From Chitinophagaceae bacterium (GTDB lineage: Bacteria; Bacteroidota; Bacteroidia; Chitinophagales; Chitinophagaceae), in assembly GCA_025923075.1 (NCBI GenBank), contig JAICGN010000002.1, positions 1 to 64,000 of the forward strand: 64,000 nucleotides of DNA, read 5' to 3'. Under the pieces are notes generated by a model, which saw only the letters and a list, made by a program, of their open reading frames with translations, was not told the origin of the DNA and searched no databases. Each line of letters begins with the position of its first letter. Position 1 is the stretch's first letter. The translations under genes were made by a program, and so were the position numbers. Below, in pieces: positions 33,167 through 42,438 of the stretch.

Positions 33167-35314
33167 TTAAAACGGCTTTTTTACTTCTTCAGTCTTGTTC
33201 TGAACAAGATTCTTTTGCATCACCATATCAGCAGTTACTTTCGCCGCCTGGTCTATATAAATGTCCTTGCGAAGATTTTTTATCCACTGATCAAAGCGAT
33301 CTTGTTTCCCTTTATCATAACTAAACCTGTTTGCATCCTGTGGCAGAGAACTTACTTCCATCTCAACCTGCAATTTCTTTAATAATTCGATCTGCCGAAC
33401 AGTTGCTCTGATTGCTTTTTGTTCTTTCTGATATTTTTCAAAATTCAAGGAATATTCCCTGTCGTTTTGTTTTGCCAGCCATTCAGTATTTTCTTTTATC
33501 AGTCTAAAGGCTTCATTTGTTTGCAATCTTGCATCACTTAATTTTTGAATAGTAGAAAGCTCGTAGCCTGATCTCCAATTATTGATAGGTGCCTTCTTAA
33601 TTTCATCCCAGGGCAAGGCATCTGGCTCATCCTTTTCACGGAATTTCAGATATTCATAATTATCTGGCAATACGATATCAGAAACAACGCCTTTTAATTG
33701 AGTTGATCCACCATTTACCCTATAGAATTTTTGCAGCGTTAATTTAATCGTTCCCAGATCTGAATTAGAATTCAAATAGCCTGATTCAGGATCAAGACCA
33801 AGATTGCGTTGGACAGTTCCCTTACCGTAAGTAGAAGTACTGCCGATCACAACACCCCGGCCGTAATCCTGAATCGCAGCGGCAAAAATTTCTGAAGCGG
33901 AAGCACTGAATTCATTTACCATCACTGTAAGCGGACCATCGTATAATACCTCGCGGTTTTTATCTTCAAGAATATTGGGTTTACCATCGCGATCTTTTAC
34001 CTGCACAATCGGGCCCTTTTCAATAAAGAGGCCTACCATTTGCACTACATCGTATAATGAACCTCCGCCATTATTACGCAGGTCCATTATGATACCATCC
34101 ACCTTATCTTCTTTAAGTTTGATGATCTCTTTCGCAACATCGATATAACAACGAGCCCCATTTGGCCTGTCAAAGTCAGCATAGAATTCAGGAAGATAAA
34201 TATATCCGAGTCTTGAATTGCCGTTATTAATAATAGCACTGCGTGCGAATGATTCGTCCTGAACTATTTCATCGCGAACCAACGTCACCACCTTGACAGA
34301 ACCATCTTGTTTTCTCAACGTCAGTCTAACCTCTGTGCCCTTTTTGCCACGAATTAGTTTTACCGCATCTTCAACAACAAAGCCTGTAAGTTCCGTTGAT
34401 TCTTCCTTACCCTGTCCCACTTTTAAAATCACGTCACCTACCTGTACCTCGCCGCTTTTCCAGGCAGGGCTTCCGGCAACCAATGTATTTATTTTGATAT
34501 TGCCTTCATCATAAAGAAGGGAAGCTCCTATTCCAAAAAAGCGACCGCTCATTTGCTCGTCAAAATATCTTTTATCTACCGGTGGAAAAAACTCCGTATG
34601 GGGATCCATTGTGTTGGTGATGATACTTACAAATAAGTTGAATTTATCGTCATCAGAAAACTTGAAACGGTACCTTTCAAAAGTCCTTTCCATGACCTTG
34701 CCTACTTTTTCCCTCGACTCAACCTCCAACTCGTCGTTTGATTTTACTTTAAAGTCCTGCCGGTCTTTATTTTTTTCTCTTGTTTCTATCAATTCAACAT
34801 ACCTGTCGAGGGATTGATATTTAAGCCATTTTCTCCAGCTTTCTTTTTTGTCGGCAATGGACGCTGGGAACTTTACTTTATCAGGGTCACCAGCAAACGT
34901 TTCATCTATAGTATAATTAAAAGGCCTGCTCAGCACATCCTTGTATATTAATGCCGCCTCTTCCATTCTTTTATTAAAGATTTGAGCAACTGCTTTGAAA
35001 AATTCAACATCAGCGCCTTTCATTTCATCATCAATTCTAAATTCAAATTTTCTGAGGGATTCAATATCTTCTTTTAAAAAAATATTCTTATTGGGATCAA
35101 GCACTTCAAAATACTTGTAAAATATTTTCTTAGAAAAACTGTCATCGATAAGCTTAGGACTATAATGCGCTTCCTTCAACATATCGGTAACATTATGAAG
35201 TATCTTTTCATATTTACCGGGCGGATCAGTTTCTTTTTTCACAGAACCGGCAAAAAACACGCCTGCAACAAGCAGCAGGATGATCAGGATTGGGAATCTC
35301 TTAAAGTTTGTCAT
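33167..35314 (-). CDS. prc: Carboxy-terminal processing protease (S41, Tsp/Prc type)
   Basis: This large tail-specific protease of about 715 residues is anchored in the inner membrane or exported by the N-terminal segment FPILIILLLVAGVFFAGS. It has a helical N-terminal domain, a PDZ domain (FGIGASLLYDEGNIKINTLV, SPAWKSGEVQVGDVILKVG) and the S41 catalytic core. The nucleophile Ser is in VNEFSASASEIFAAA and the general-base Lys in STYGKGTVQ. A long charged C-terminal domain follows, as in E. coli Prc. I chose the ATG at 35314; longer frames would run into the tRNA-His terminator. An ATG at 35335 is also possible. It probably trims periplasmic and envelope proteins. Confidence 0.93.
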   Translation of the reverse strand: MTNFKRFPILIILLLVAGVFFAGSVKKETDPPGKYEKILHNVTDMLKEAHYSPKLIDDSFSKKIFYKYFEVLDPNKNIFLKEDIESLRKFEFRIDDEMKGADVEFFKAVAQIFNKRMEEAALIYKDVLSRPFNYTIDETFAGDPDKVKFPASIADKKESWRKWLKYQSLDRYVELIETREKNKDRQDFKVKSNDELEVESREKVGKVMERTFERYRFKFSDDDKFNLFVSIITNTMDPHTEFFPPVDKRYFDEQMSGRFFGIGASLLYDEGNIKINTLVAGSPAWKSGEVQVGDVILKVGQGKEESTELTGFVVEDAVKLIRGKKGTEVRLTLRKQDGSVKVVTLVRDEIVQDESFARSAIINNGNSRLGYIYLPEFYADFDRPNGARCYIDVAKEIIKLKEDKVDGIIMDLRNNGGGSLYDVVQMVGLFIEKGPIVQVKDRDGKPNILEDKNREVLYDGPLTVMVNEFSASASEIFAAAIQDYGRGVVIGSTSTYGKGTVQRNLGLDPESGYLNSNSDLGTIKLTLQKFYRVNGGSTQLKGVVSDIVLPDNYEYLKFREKDEPDALPWDEIKKAPINNWRSGYELSTIQKLSDARLQTNEAFRLIKENTEWLAKQNDREYSLNFEKYQKEQKAIRATVRQIELLKKLQVEMEVSSLPQDANRFSYDKGKQDRFDQWIKNLRKDIYIDQAAKVTADMVMQKNLVQNKTEEVKKPF

Positions 35315-35427
35315 ATAATTTATCAGCTTTAGCATTCTTCGTAAAAATAACGCAAAAACGCGGTTTTTCTTACTCGGGATTCCTTTTAACAGCTCTTTTT
35401 GATGAATGGTGGATAGAATGAAAATAA

Positions 35428-35453
35428 AAAACCTTCCGAAGACAGAAGGTTTT
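35428..35453 (-). terminator. Terminator of the tRNA-His transcript
   Basis: AAAACCTTC (35428-35436) and GAAGGTTTT (35445-35453) form the stem. On the minus strand TTTTTTATTTT follows, 9 bases past the tRNA. Confidence 0.9.
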
Positions 35454-35461
35454 ACTGTTTG

Positions 35462-35536
35462 GGTAACCAATGGGGTTCGAACCCACGACCCTCAGAACCA
35501 CAATCTGATGCTCTAACCAGCTGAGCTATGGCTACC
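35462..35536 (-). tRNA. tRNA-His (anticodon GTG)
   Basis: The cloverleaf reads on the minus strand. The acceptor GTAGCCA pairs with TGGTTAC and an extra 5' G (G-1) sits opposite C73, the identity element of tRNA-His. The D-arm is GCTC-AGCTGGTTA-GAGC. The anticodon stem is TCAGA/TCTGA with loop TTGTGGT, which puts GTG at positions 34-36. The T-arm is GTGGG-TTCGAAC-CCCAT. A complete CCA end is not encoded. It is a single-gene unit with its own promoter and terminator. Confidence 0.97.
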
Positions 35537-35550
35537 ATTTTGGGCGACTG

Positions 35551-35581
35551 CAAAAATAAATAATTACTGACTGTATGCAAA
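35551..35581 (-). promoter_or_regulatory. tRNA-His promoter
   Basis: Minus strand: -33 TTTG (35578-35581), 19-base spacer, -7 TATTTTTG (35551-35558), ending 15 bases before the tRNA 5' end. Boxes and spacing match the rpsO promoter. Confidence 0.8.
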
Positions 35582-35633
35582 ATGAGATTTTGAGTCCGGG
35601 TGTTGTTTCTGTTTCTTTGTCTAAACTTCTTAA

Positions 35634-36254
35634 TTGAATTATTTGCTCCTGATCCAGTTTATCGTAATCCCTCTGATCTCGGCTTTCATTGGTTGGTTCA
35701 CAAACTGGGTTGCTATTAAAATGCTTTTTCATCCAAGGGACCCAAAAAGAATTCTCGGAATAACCTTTCATGGAATTTTCCCCAAACGTCAAAGAATATT
35801 TGCGGAAAAACTCGGAAAGATGATCAGTGCCGAGTTTCTCTCTTTTGAAGACATTGCAGAAAAAATAGCCAATCCTCAGAACCTGAAAAAACTTATGCCC
35901 ATGATTGAAGATCATGTTGATAAATTTTTGCGCAATAAACTTAGTGATGAAATGCCTTTTCTAAGTTTATTTATCGGTGATAGAACAATTGCCTCGCTGA
36001 AAAGGATTTTTATGCAGGAATTAGAAATCCTGTTTCCACAATTAATGAAAAGCTATGCCGGGCACTTACAGGAAGAACTGGATCTCGAAATGATCGTCAC
36101 AGAGAAGGTGTCTGCATTTTCATCTGATAAATTGGAAAGCATACTTTTCCAGATAATGAGCAAGGAATTCAGGTTTGTTGAGATTCTTGGTGGTGTAATC
36201 GGATTTATAATTGGTATTGTGCAGGTATTAATTACCTTTCTCTTTCCCACTTGA
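35634..36254 (+). CDS. DUF445 family membrane protein
   Basis: The 206-residue protein has an N-terminal membrane segment and the DUF445 signature SAFIGWFTNWVAIKMLFHPR. LGITFHGIFPKRQRIFAEKL, a helical centre and a C-terminal hydrophobic segment (GGVIGFIIGIVQVLITFLF) follow. It is a short member of a family with unknown function, thought to sit in the inner membrane. The start is a TTG directly after an in-frame TAA (35631-35633); a second TTG three codons later is the only close alternative and there is no ATG. Confidence 0.87.
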   Translation: MNYLLLIQFIVIPLISAFIGWFTNWVAIKMLFHPRDPKRILGITFHGIFPKRQRIFAEKLGKMISAEFLSFEDIAEKIANPQNLKKLMPMIEDHVDKFLRNKLSDEMPFLSLFIGDRTIASLKRIFMQELEILFPQLMKSYAGHLQEELDLEMIVTEKVSAFSSDKLESILFQIMSKEFRFVEILGGVIGFIIGIVQVLITFLFPT

Positions 36255-36313
36255 TTCTTATCAAATTGGGGTTATCATAATCATTTTCCATTTATGATGG
36301 CCAACTACCTTTT

Positions 36314-36350
36314 GTCATTTAAAAATGACATTTACAGAAGGTTAAATGAC
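36314..36350. promoter_or_regulatory. Palindrome plus third half-site upstream of the receptor gene
   Basis: GTCATTTAAAAATGAC (36314-36329) is an almost uninterrupted palindrome with 7-base arms. A further TTAAATGAC lies at 36342-36350. The arrangement is 31 to 67 bases before the ATG at 36381 and looks like a binding site for a dimeric regulator. Confidence 0.45.
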
Positions 36351-36380
36351 CTTTGCACGTCTAATTCCAAAACTCGCATA

Positions 36381-38996
36381 ATGAATAAGTTAGTTCTCGT
36401 GTTTTTAGTAAACCTTACCAGCCTTTACTTATTTGCCCAAAATCCTATGATGCAACGACCCGGAGGTGCCGGAAATGGTCCGCAAATGAATGGTCGTATG
36501 TATGGGAAAGTAGTGGAAACTCAAACCGGCAAAGCGGTTGATGCGGCTTCGGTTCAGCTAGTTCAAAGCCGTGTTGATACTGCAACCAAAAAAAGAAAAG
36601 AGGTAGTGATCGGTGGAATGCTCACAAAAGCTAATGGTGAATTTTCTCTGGAAAATGTTCCTCTTTTTGGGCAATCCAAATTGAAAATAACAGCAATCGG
36701 GTTTAAGCCGCTGGAGCAGAATGTCGGCTTTGATATCAAGATGCAGCCTGGCGCAGACATGAGTGCTATGCTTAATGCAATTGATAAAGATCTTGGTAAT
36801 ATTAAACTGGAAATAGATGCGCAAGTACTGGGGGGCGTTACTGTGGTTTCTAACAAGCCTCTTTTTCAATTAGGTATAGACAGAAAAGTCTATAATGTCG
36901 AAAAAGATGTAATTGCTGCGGGTGGTACAGCCGTAGATGTGATGAAGAATGTTCCTTCGCTTTCTGTTGACCTTGATGGAAACGTTTCTCTTCGTAACAA
37001 TACACCGCAGATTTTTGTTGATGGTCGTCCCACTACGATGCAGCTTGAGCAAATTCCTGCCGATGCAATTGAATCAGTTGAAATCATTACCAATCCTTCG
37101 GCTAAATACGATGCGTCCGGAGGTACTTCAGGTATTTTAAATATTGTTTTAAAGAAAAATAAAAAAATTGGGTATAACGGTAGTATCCGTTCCAGTATTG
37201 ATTCAAGAGCAAAAATCGGTTTGGGCGGTGATTTCAACCTTCGTCAAAATAAGATAAACATATTCGGTAGCGCCAACTACAATCAACGTAAATCAATTAG
37301 TACGGGTTTCACCGACAGGTATAATATTCTTGATCAGCCCAATACTATGCTGCACCAGGATGATAGAAGCGAAATGCTCGGTAATTTTAGATTCTTCAGA
37401 GCGGGACTTGATTTTTTTATTACTAACAGGAATACGCTATCCGCCAGCGGTACGATGGGCAATGGTACATTCCGCCCAGAATCAATTAGTGAATTACTGG
37501 TAGATTCTCTTTATACGATAAAGAAAACGTCATACCTCGAGAGATTGACGAATTCAGAGGGTAATTTTAAATTCAGAGGTGCCCAGCTGAGTTTCAAGCA
37601 TAATTTTCCAAAAGCAGGAAGAGACTGGACCGCAGATGTCACCTATAATAAGAGATCAAACACAAATGAAAGTCTTATTAGAACAGATTATTATGATTAT
37701 CCATCGGACATCATCGCGAGTCAATACGCTCAGCGACAAAATATTGCCGGCACCGCTCAAAGCCTTATACTACAGACTGATTTCACAAACCCCATAACTG
37801 AAAAGTCAAAAGTAGAAATGGGATTAAGAGCGGCTATAAACAAAGGTAGCAGCACAAGTGCATTTTATTTTGTGGATCCCGCTACCGGTGAGATAACACT
37901 GCAACAAGCTTCGCAGATCGATTATGAAAGCGAAGATCATGTACTGGCAGGCTATACAACGTATACAAACCAATTAAAATCTTTCGGGTATCAGCTGGGT
38001 CTTAGAGTGGAGAGCTCAGGTTATGATGGTAAACTGCTGAAAACGGGTGAGACATTCAGCAATAGTTTTCCTATTAGCTTTTTTCCAAGTGTTTTTCTTA
38101 GTCAAAAGATGAAGAAGGAGCAGGAGCTCCAATTGAATTATACAAGGAGGATCAATCGTCCGAACTTTTTCCAATTAACACCATTTACTGATTCGTCCGA
38201 TTTTCTTAACCCGAGAAAAGGTAATCCCGATCTCGAACCTGAGTTTACAAATTCATTTGAGCTATCGTACCAGAAAATATTTAAGAACAAAGACAATTTT
38301 CTTGCTTCCCTTTATTATAAGCACACAGACAATCTGATCACGACCTACCAGGAGAAATTTACTAGCCCGGTAAATAATAAAGACTATGTACTCACTACTT
38401 ATATAAATGCAAACTCAAGTTATGTTACTGGTCTTGAGCTTACGATGAAGAATAAAGTCGCAAAATGGTGGGATCTTACCTCGAATCTAAATCTGTATAC
38501 GTCGAAGATCAATATTGACGATCCCGCGCAACCTGAACAAGATCAGTTCGCAAGCTGGTTTGGAAAGGTTAACAATACATTCAGGTTGCCAAAGAATTTT
38601 TCTGTGCAATTATCGGGAGTATACAATTCTAAAACAGTACTTCCCCCCGGAGGCAGTGGCGGTGGCGGTGGCATGGGAATGATGTTTGGTCCGTCATCAT
38701 CAGCACAGGGCTATGTCCGCTCAAATTATTATGTTGATATGGGGATCAGATATGAATTCTTAAAAAACAAGGCAGCTGCTATTTCTCTTAACATGAATGA
38801 TGTGTTAAGAACCCGTCGCTCTTATACGCATTCAGAAACCCAGTATTTTGTTCAGGATGTATTCCGTCGCCGTGACCCACAAGTACTGCGTCTGAACTTT
38901 AGCTGGCGGTTTGGAAAATTTGACCCGAGTCTTTTCAAACGTAAAAATATGAAAGGTGAAAGGGAGGGAATGAATACAGGTGACATTATGCAATAA
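36381..38996 (+). CDS. TonB-dependent-receptor-like outer-membrane beta-barrel protein
   Basis: The 871-residue exported protein starts with a signal peptide (MNKLVLVFLVNLTSLYLFAQ). A carboxypeptidase-regulatory-like domain follows (MYGKVVETQTGKAVDAASV to GFKPLEQNVGF), then a plug-like region (AAGGTAVDVMKNVPSLSVD, IFVDGRPTTMQLEQIPADAI, SIEIITNPSAKYDASGGTSG-like). The rest is a long barrel of the outer-membrane beta-barrel type 3 group, ending in an aromatic strand. A Gly-Met-rich loop (PPGGSGGGGGMGMMFG) is in the C-terminal third. There is no SusD partner or TonB box, so the substrate is unknown. The start at 36381 is chosen for the signal peptide. Confidence 0.9.
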   Translation: MNKLVLVFLVNLTSLYLFAQNPMMQRPGGAGNGPQMNGRMYGKVVETQTGKAVDAASVQLVQSRVDTATKKRKEVVIGGMLTKANGEFSLENVPLFGQSKLKITAIGFKPLEQNVGFDIKMQPGADMSAMLNAIDKDLGNIKLEIDAQVLGGVTVVSNKPLFQLGIDRKVYNVEKDVIAAGGTAVDVMKNVPSLSVDLDGNVSLRNNTPQIFVDGRPTTMQLEQIPADAIESVEIITNPSAKYDASGGTSGILNIVLKKNKKIGYNGSIRSSIDSRAKIGLGGDFNLRQNKINIFGSANYNQRKSISTGFTDRYNILDQPNTMLHQDDRSEMLGNFRFFRAGLDFFITNRNTLSASGTMGNGTFRPESISELLVDSLYTIKKTSYLERLTNSEGNFKFRGAQLSFKHNFPKAGRDWTADVTYNKRSNTNESLIRTDYYDYPSDIIASQYAQRQNIAGTAQSLILQTDFTNPITEKSKVEMGLRAAINKGSSTSAFYFVDPATGEITLQQASQIDYESEDHVLAGYTTYTNQLKSFGYQLGLRVESSGYDGKLLKTGETFSNSFPISFFPSVFLSQKMKKEQELQLNYTRRINRPNFFQLTPFTDSSDFLNPRKGNPDLEPEFTNSFELSYQKIFKNKDNFLASLYYKHTDNLITTYQEKFTSPVNNKDYVLTTYINANSSYVTGLELTMKNKVAKWWDLTSNLNLYTSKINIDDPAQPEQDQFASWFGKVNNTFRLPKNFSVQLSGVYNSKTVLPPGGSGGGGGMGMMFGPSSSAQGYVRSNYYVDMGIRYEFLKNKAAAISLNMNDVLRTRRSYTHSETQYFVQDVFRRRDPQVLRLNFSWRFGKFDPSLFKRKNMKGEREGMNTGDIMQ

Positions 38997-39016
38997 TTAA
39001 TGCAATCAAGATTTTT

Positions 39017-39044
39017 GAACCCTTTGCCGATAAGTAAAGGGTTC
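39017..39044 (+). terminator. Terminator of the receptor gene
   Basis: GAACCCTTT (39017-39025) and AAAGGGTTC (39036-39044) are perfect 9-base arms followed by TTTCTTTTTTAT. Confidence 0.93.
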
Positions 39045-39105
39045 TTTCTTTTTTATAGGTTGTAAAAGAGAATCATTATAATTGTATAAGATTAACCAAT
39101 ATATA

Positions 39106-40170
39106 TTGGAAACTATTTTTCATATTGTGGGAAACCGGCCACAGTTCGTAAAGCTTGCGATATTATATAAAGAACTATCAAACGCCCGATTTTCACAAAA
39201 GATCATACATTCCGGGCAGCATTCAAGTGCTGAAATGAGTGATATTTTCTTTTCACAATTAGCTCTCCCGGAAATCGATTTCTTCCTGCAACAGCAAAGC
39301 ACATATTCTCCGGACACCTTCATTGCCGAAGCTTCAGTATCATTACAGGATTATTTGGGTTCATATACGGATAGTTATGTATTTGTATATGGAGATACAA
39401 ACACTACGTTAGCCGGCGCAACAGCAGCACATAATTTGAGTATCCCGTTATTTCATGTCGAAGCAGGAGTGCGTACCGGAGACAGCAGTATGCCTGAGGA
39501 AGTAAACCGGGTATCAACCGATAAGATCGCAACTACCAATTATTGCTGTACTGAAAAAAATTATTTTACGATGGTTGCTGAGGGTTATGGTAATACAATC
39601 AAGAATCGTGTGAAGTTAACAGGTGACCTTATGTACGATGCCTTTTTAAAAGTACCTTTTGCGCCACAGAAAACAATCGTACAAAAAAATTATGTTGCAG
39701 CAACTATTCATCGTGCCGCAAATATCGTCTCAAAGGATAATCTTTCTGCGATCGTTGAAGGGTTGAACAATATTCATAAAGAAATACCGGTTGTTATGCC
39801 GTTACACCCGCACACTAGGAAAAGAATCATTGAACATGGTTTGAGTCCTGAATTTTTTATTATTGATCCGCTCGGCTACCCTGCTATGAAAACATTTCTT
39901 ACCCATTGTTCCTATGTAATTACTGATAGCGGCGGCGCAGCAAGGGAGGCTTTTTTTTGTAAAAAAAGATCGTTGATAGTAATGGAATATCCTTTTTGGC
40001 CGGAGATAATAGAAGCAGGTTGTAGCACTAATGTTGCTGCCGAGTCTCTCCAGCTCTATGAGTCTTTTCTTAAATTGCCGTCGTTGTGCCCGGATTTCGA
40101 AACGCCTATTTTTGGAAACGGAAATGCTGCCCAATTAATAAGTGAGGATATTTTGCTTTTACAAGATTAA
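39106..40170 (+). CDS. wecB: UDP-N-acetylglucosamine 2-epimerase (WecB-like)
   Basis: This family converts UDP-GlcNAc to UDP-ManNAc for surface polysaccharides. Family motifs are FHIVGNRPQFVKLAILYKEL at the N-terminus, IHSGQHSSAEMSDIFF, VYGDTNTTLAGATAAHN, FHVEAGVRTGDSSMPEEVNR and ITDSGGAAREAFFCKK. The usual C-terminal ReTERPE-type block is replaced by MEYPFWPEIIEAGCSTNVAA, so the exact substrate may differ. I prefer the TTG at 39106 (METIFHIVGN), which gives the usual short N-terminus; another TTG at 39082 adds eight residues. It heads a three-gene polysaccharide unit with two glycosyltransferases. Confidence 0.85.
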   Translation: METIFHIVGNRPQFVKLAILYKELSNARFSQKIIHSGQHSSAEMSDIFFSQLALPEIDFFLQQQSTYSPDTFIAEASVSLQDYLGSYTDSYVFVYGDTNTTLAGATAAHNLSIPLFHVEAGVRTGDSSMPEEVNRVSTDKIATTNYCCTEKNYFTMVAEGYGNTIKNRVKLTGDLMYDAFLKVPFAPQKTIVQKNYVAATIHRAANIVSKDNLSAIVEGLNNIHKEIPVVMPLHPHTRKRIIEHGLSPEFFIIDPLGYPAMKTFLTHCSYVITDSGGAAREAFFCKKRSLIVMEYPFWPEIIEAGCSTNVAAESLQLYESFLKLPSLCPDFETPIFGNGNAAQLISEDILLLQD

Positions 40171-40201
40171 ATTTTATTGATCCTGCTGAATAATGCTGTC
40201 C

Positions 40202-41317
40202 ATGAAAAGAAAAACCATAACAGTTTCAGTTATCTCGGAGCTAACAACAGATCAGCGTGTCATTCGTATCTGCAGCACGCTACAGGAAATGGGATTCGAT
40301 GTAAAAGTGATAGCACGAAAATTTTCCGATAGTCTTCCTTTGGACAAGTATAATTTCAGCGCAACGCGTATCTCGTGTTTTTTTCGAAAAGGGTTTATGC
40401 AGTTTGCTGAGTTCAACACAAAGCTTTTTTTTTATCTTCTTTTTTCCAAAACAAATTATTTTTTAGCGAACGATCTGGATTCTTTAGTGCCAAATTACAT
40501 GGTAAGTAAATTAAGAAGCAAGAAATTATTTTATGACACGCATGAATATTACACGGGCGTTCCTGAGTTAAAGGATTCGCCGGTTAAGAAGAGGATCTGG
40601 AAGTTTTTCGAGGATTGGATATTCCCAAAGTTAAAAACGGTCTATACTGTAAACGATTCTATTGGCAAATTGTATCATGAAGAATACGGGAACAGTATTT
40701 CAGTAATTAGAAATGTTCCCGTGTCAATGACGATTGATAGCAAACCCATGCCTGAACATTGGAAGGGTAAAATAATCCTGTTGATGCAGGGAATAGGAAT
40801 TCATCCAAACCGTGGGGGGCTTGAGCTTCTTGAAATGATGAAGTTTTTACCGGATAAATATTACCTGGTTTATATAGGAGGAGGTAGCTTATGGAATACA
40901 ATTGTCCAAAAACGAAAAGAGTGGGGTCTTGAGCGTAAAGTCGAAATGATCGGCAAAATGTCACCTGTTCAATTGAAACAGCATACACAGCTTGCTCATT
41001 TTGGATTTTCGCTCGATGGCTTTGAAAATATTAACTATTTATATAATCTCCCCAATAAAATATTTGATTACATACATGCGGGTGTGCCAGTGATCGCAAC
41101 GGCTATCCCTGAAGTAAAAGCAATTATCCAACAGTATAAATGTGGTATTTGTCTTACGACACAAAACCCTGAGGAGATGGCCGAACAAGTAGCTGAGCAA
41201 ATAGAGAATAATGAATGCTATCAAATAATGAAAGCAAATACCGTTATAGCAGCCAGGGAACTATGCTGGGAGAAAGAAAAAAATAAGCTTATCGATATTT
41301 ATCAACCATTTTTATAA
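40202..41317 (+). CDS. Glycosyltransferase (GT4-like)
   Basis: The protein of about 371 residues has a GT-B fold: N-terminal VSVISELTTDQRVIRICSTL, an acceptor domain with LFYDTHEYYTGVPEL, and a donor half with VIRNVPVSM, ILLMQGIGIHPNRGGLELLE and LYNLPNKIFDYIHAGVPVIA. A catalytic Glu lies in AIPEVKAIIQQYKCGICL. No membrane segment is present, so it is a cytoplasmic or peripheral membrane enzyme. The start may be the ATG at 40193, three codons upstream. Its stop overlaps the next ATG by one base (TAATG). The sugar specificity is unknown. Confidence 0.87.
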   Translation: MKRKTITVSVISELTTDQRVIRICSTLQEMGFDVKVIARKFSDSLPLDKYNFSATRISCFFRKGFMQFAEFNTKLFFYLLFSKTNYFLANDLDSLVPNYMVSKLRSKKLFYDTHEYYTGVPELKDSPVKKRIWKFFEDWIFPKLKTVYTVNDSIGKLYHEEYGNSISVIRNVPVSMTIDSKPMPEHWKGKIILLMQGIGIHPNRGGLELLEMMKFLPDKYYLVYIGGGSLWNTIVQKRKEWGLERKVEMIGKMSPVQLKQHTQLAHFGFSLDGFENINYLYNLPNKIFDYIHAGVPVIATAIPEVKAIIQQYKCGICLTTQNPEEMAEQVAEQIENNECYQIMKANTVIAARELCWEKEKNKLIDIYQPFL

Positions 41318-42438
41318 TGGAAAAATACCTTCATATTATATGTCATGATGTGCCCTGGCCTGCTGATTACGGTGGTGTGGTTGACCTGTTTTTTAAGATA
41401 AAGGCATTGCATGAAGAAGGTGTAAAAATAAAACTTCATTGTTTCGATTACGGAAGAGGCAAAGCAGATGAACTGAATAAATATTGTGAAGCAGTATATT
41501 ATTATGAAAGGGCAAGGGGCTGGAAAGGAGTTTCACTTTCCGTGCCTTATATCGTAAAATCAAGAGCAAATCCCCTGTTACTCGAAAATCTTCTCAAGGA
41601 TGAACATCCTGTTCTAATGGAAGGAATTCATTGCACCGCATTTTTAAAACCTTTGCACGAAAGAAACAGGAAAGTTTTTTTAAGACTGCACAATGTTGAA
41701 TTTCTTTATTACAGCCAATTATTTCAAAGCGAAAAGAATCTATTCAAAAAGCTTTACTTTCTTAATGAGAGCATGTTTTTAAGACAATATGAAAAAAAAT
41801 TACCAGAGAACCTGCCTGTGATTGCCGTATCGAATAATGATGCAGTTTTTTATAAGGAAGAGCTGGATAAAAGCCTGACAACATATTTACCTGTTTTTAT
41901 TCCATATACCCAATTAAATTGTCCTGAAGGAATTGGAAGATATTGTCTTTATCATGGAAACCTTTCTGTGGCGGAAAATGAAAAAGCGGCCATGTGGTTG
42001 CTAAATAAAGTTTTTTCACTCGCAAAAGTTCGCTTTATTATCGCTGGTAAGGAGCCGTCAAAACGTTTGACCAGGAAAGTGCAACGGAATAAAAATGCCA
42101 TCATGATCAGCAATCCTTCAAATGATGAATTAAATGACCTGATCGCCAAAGCGCAAATTCATGTACTGCCATCCTTTAACAAAACAGGCATAAAACTTAA
42201 ATTGATCAATGCACTTTATAATGGCAGGCATTGTGTCGTTAATCATGACGCGGTTGAAGGCTCAGGGCTTGAAGATGCTTGTCATATTGGAACGACAAGT
42301 CAGGCCATTGCTTCTATAATTACACAACTCTACCATCATCCATTTGGTGAAGAAGAGATAGGACTTAGGAAAAAATTACTTGGTCAAATTTTTAATAACA
42401 CGGAAAATGCCCGGCAGCTTATTCAATTGATATGGTAG
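41317..42438 (+). CDS. Glycosyltransferase-like protein (GT-B)
   Basis: The 373-residue protein has a GT-B layout: ICHDVPWPADYGGVVDLFFK at the N-terminus, VFLRLHNVEFLYYSQLF, IAVSNNDAVFYKEEL, CLYHGNLSVAENEKAAMWLL and the donor-binding HVLPSFNKTGIKLKLINALY (usual GT4 ExxxxG is weakly preserved). It is coupled to the upstream glycosyltransferase by a one-base overlap. The acceptor could be a lipid-linked or surface glycan. Its end overlaps the convergent ftsE gene by 20 bases. Confidence 0.83.
   Translation: MEKYLHIICHDVPWPADYGGVVDLFFKIKALHEEGVKIKLHCFDYGRGKADELNKYCEAVYYYERARGWKGVSLSVPYIVKSRANPLLLENLLKDEHPVLMEGIHCTAFLKPLHERNRKVFLRLHNVEFLYYSQLFQSEKNLFKKLYFLNESMFLRQYEKKLPENLPVIAVSNNDAVFYKEELDKSLTTYLPVFIPYTQLNCPEGIGRYCLYHGNLSVAENEKAAMWLLNKVFSLAKVRFIIAGKEPSKRLTRKVQRNKNAIMISNPSNDELNDLIAKAQIHVLPSFNKTGIKLKLINALYNGRHCVVNHDAVEGSGLEDACHIGTTSQAIASIITQLYHHPFGEEEIGLRKKLLGQIFNNTENARQLIQLIW

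Noticed and set aside
33133-33324. Plus-strand frame after the DinB terminator
   Set aside because: It runs through the terminator T-tract and is antisense to the S41 gene.
35315-35470. N-terminal extension of the S41 protease (start at 35470)
   Set aside because: It would run through the tRNA-His terminator; the membrane-segment start at 35314 fits the family.
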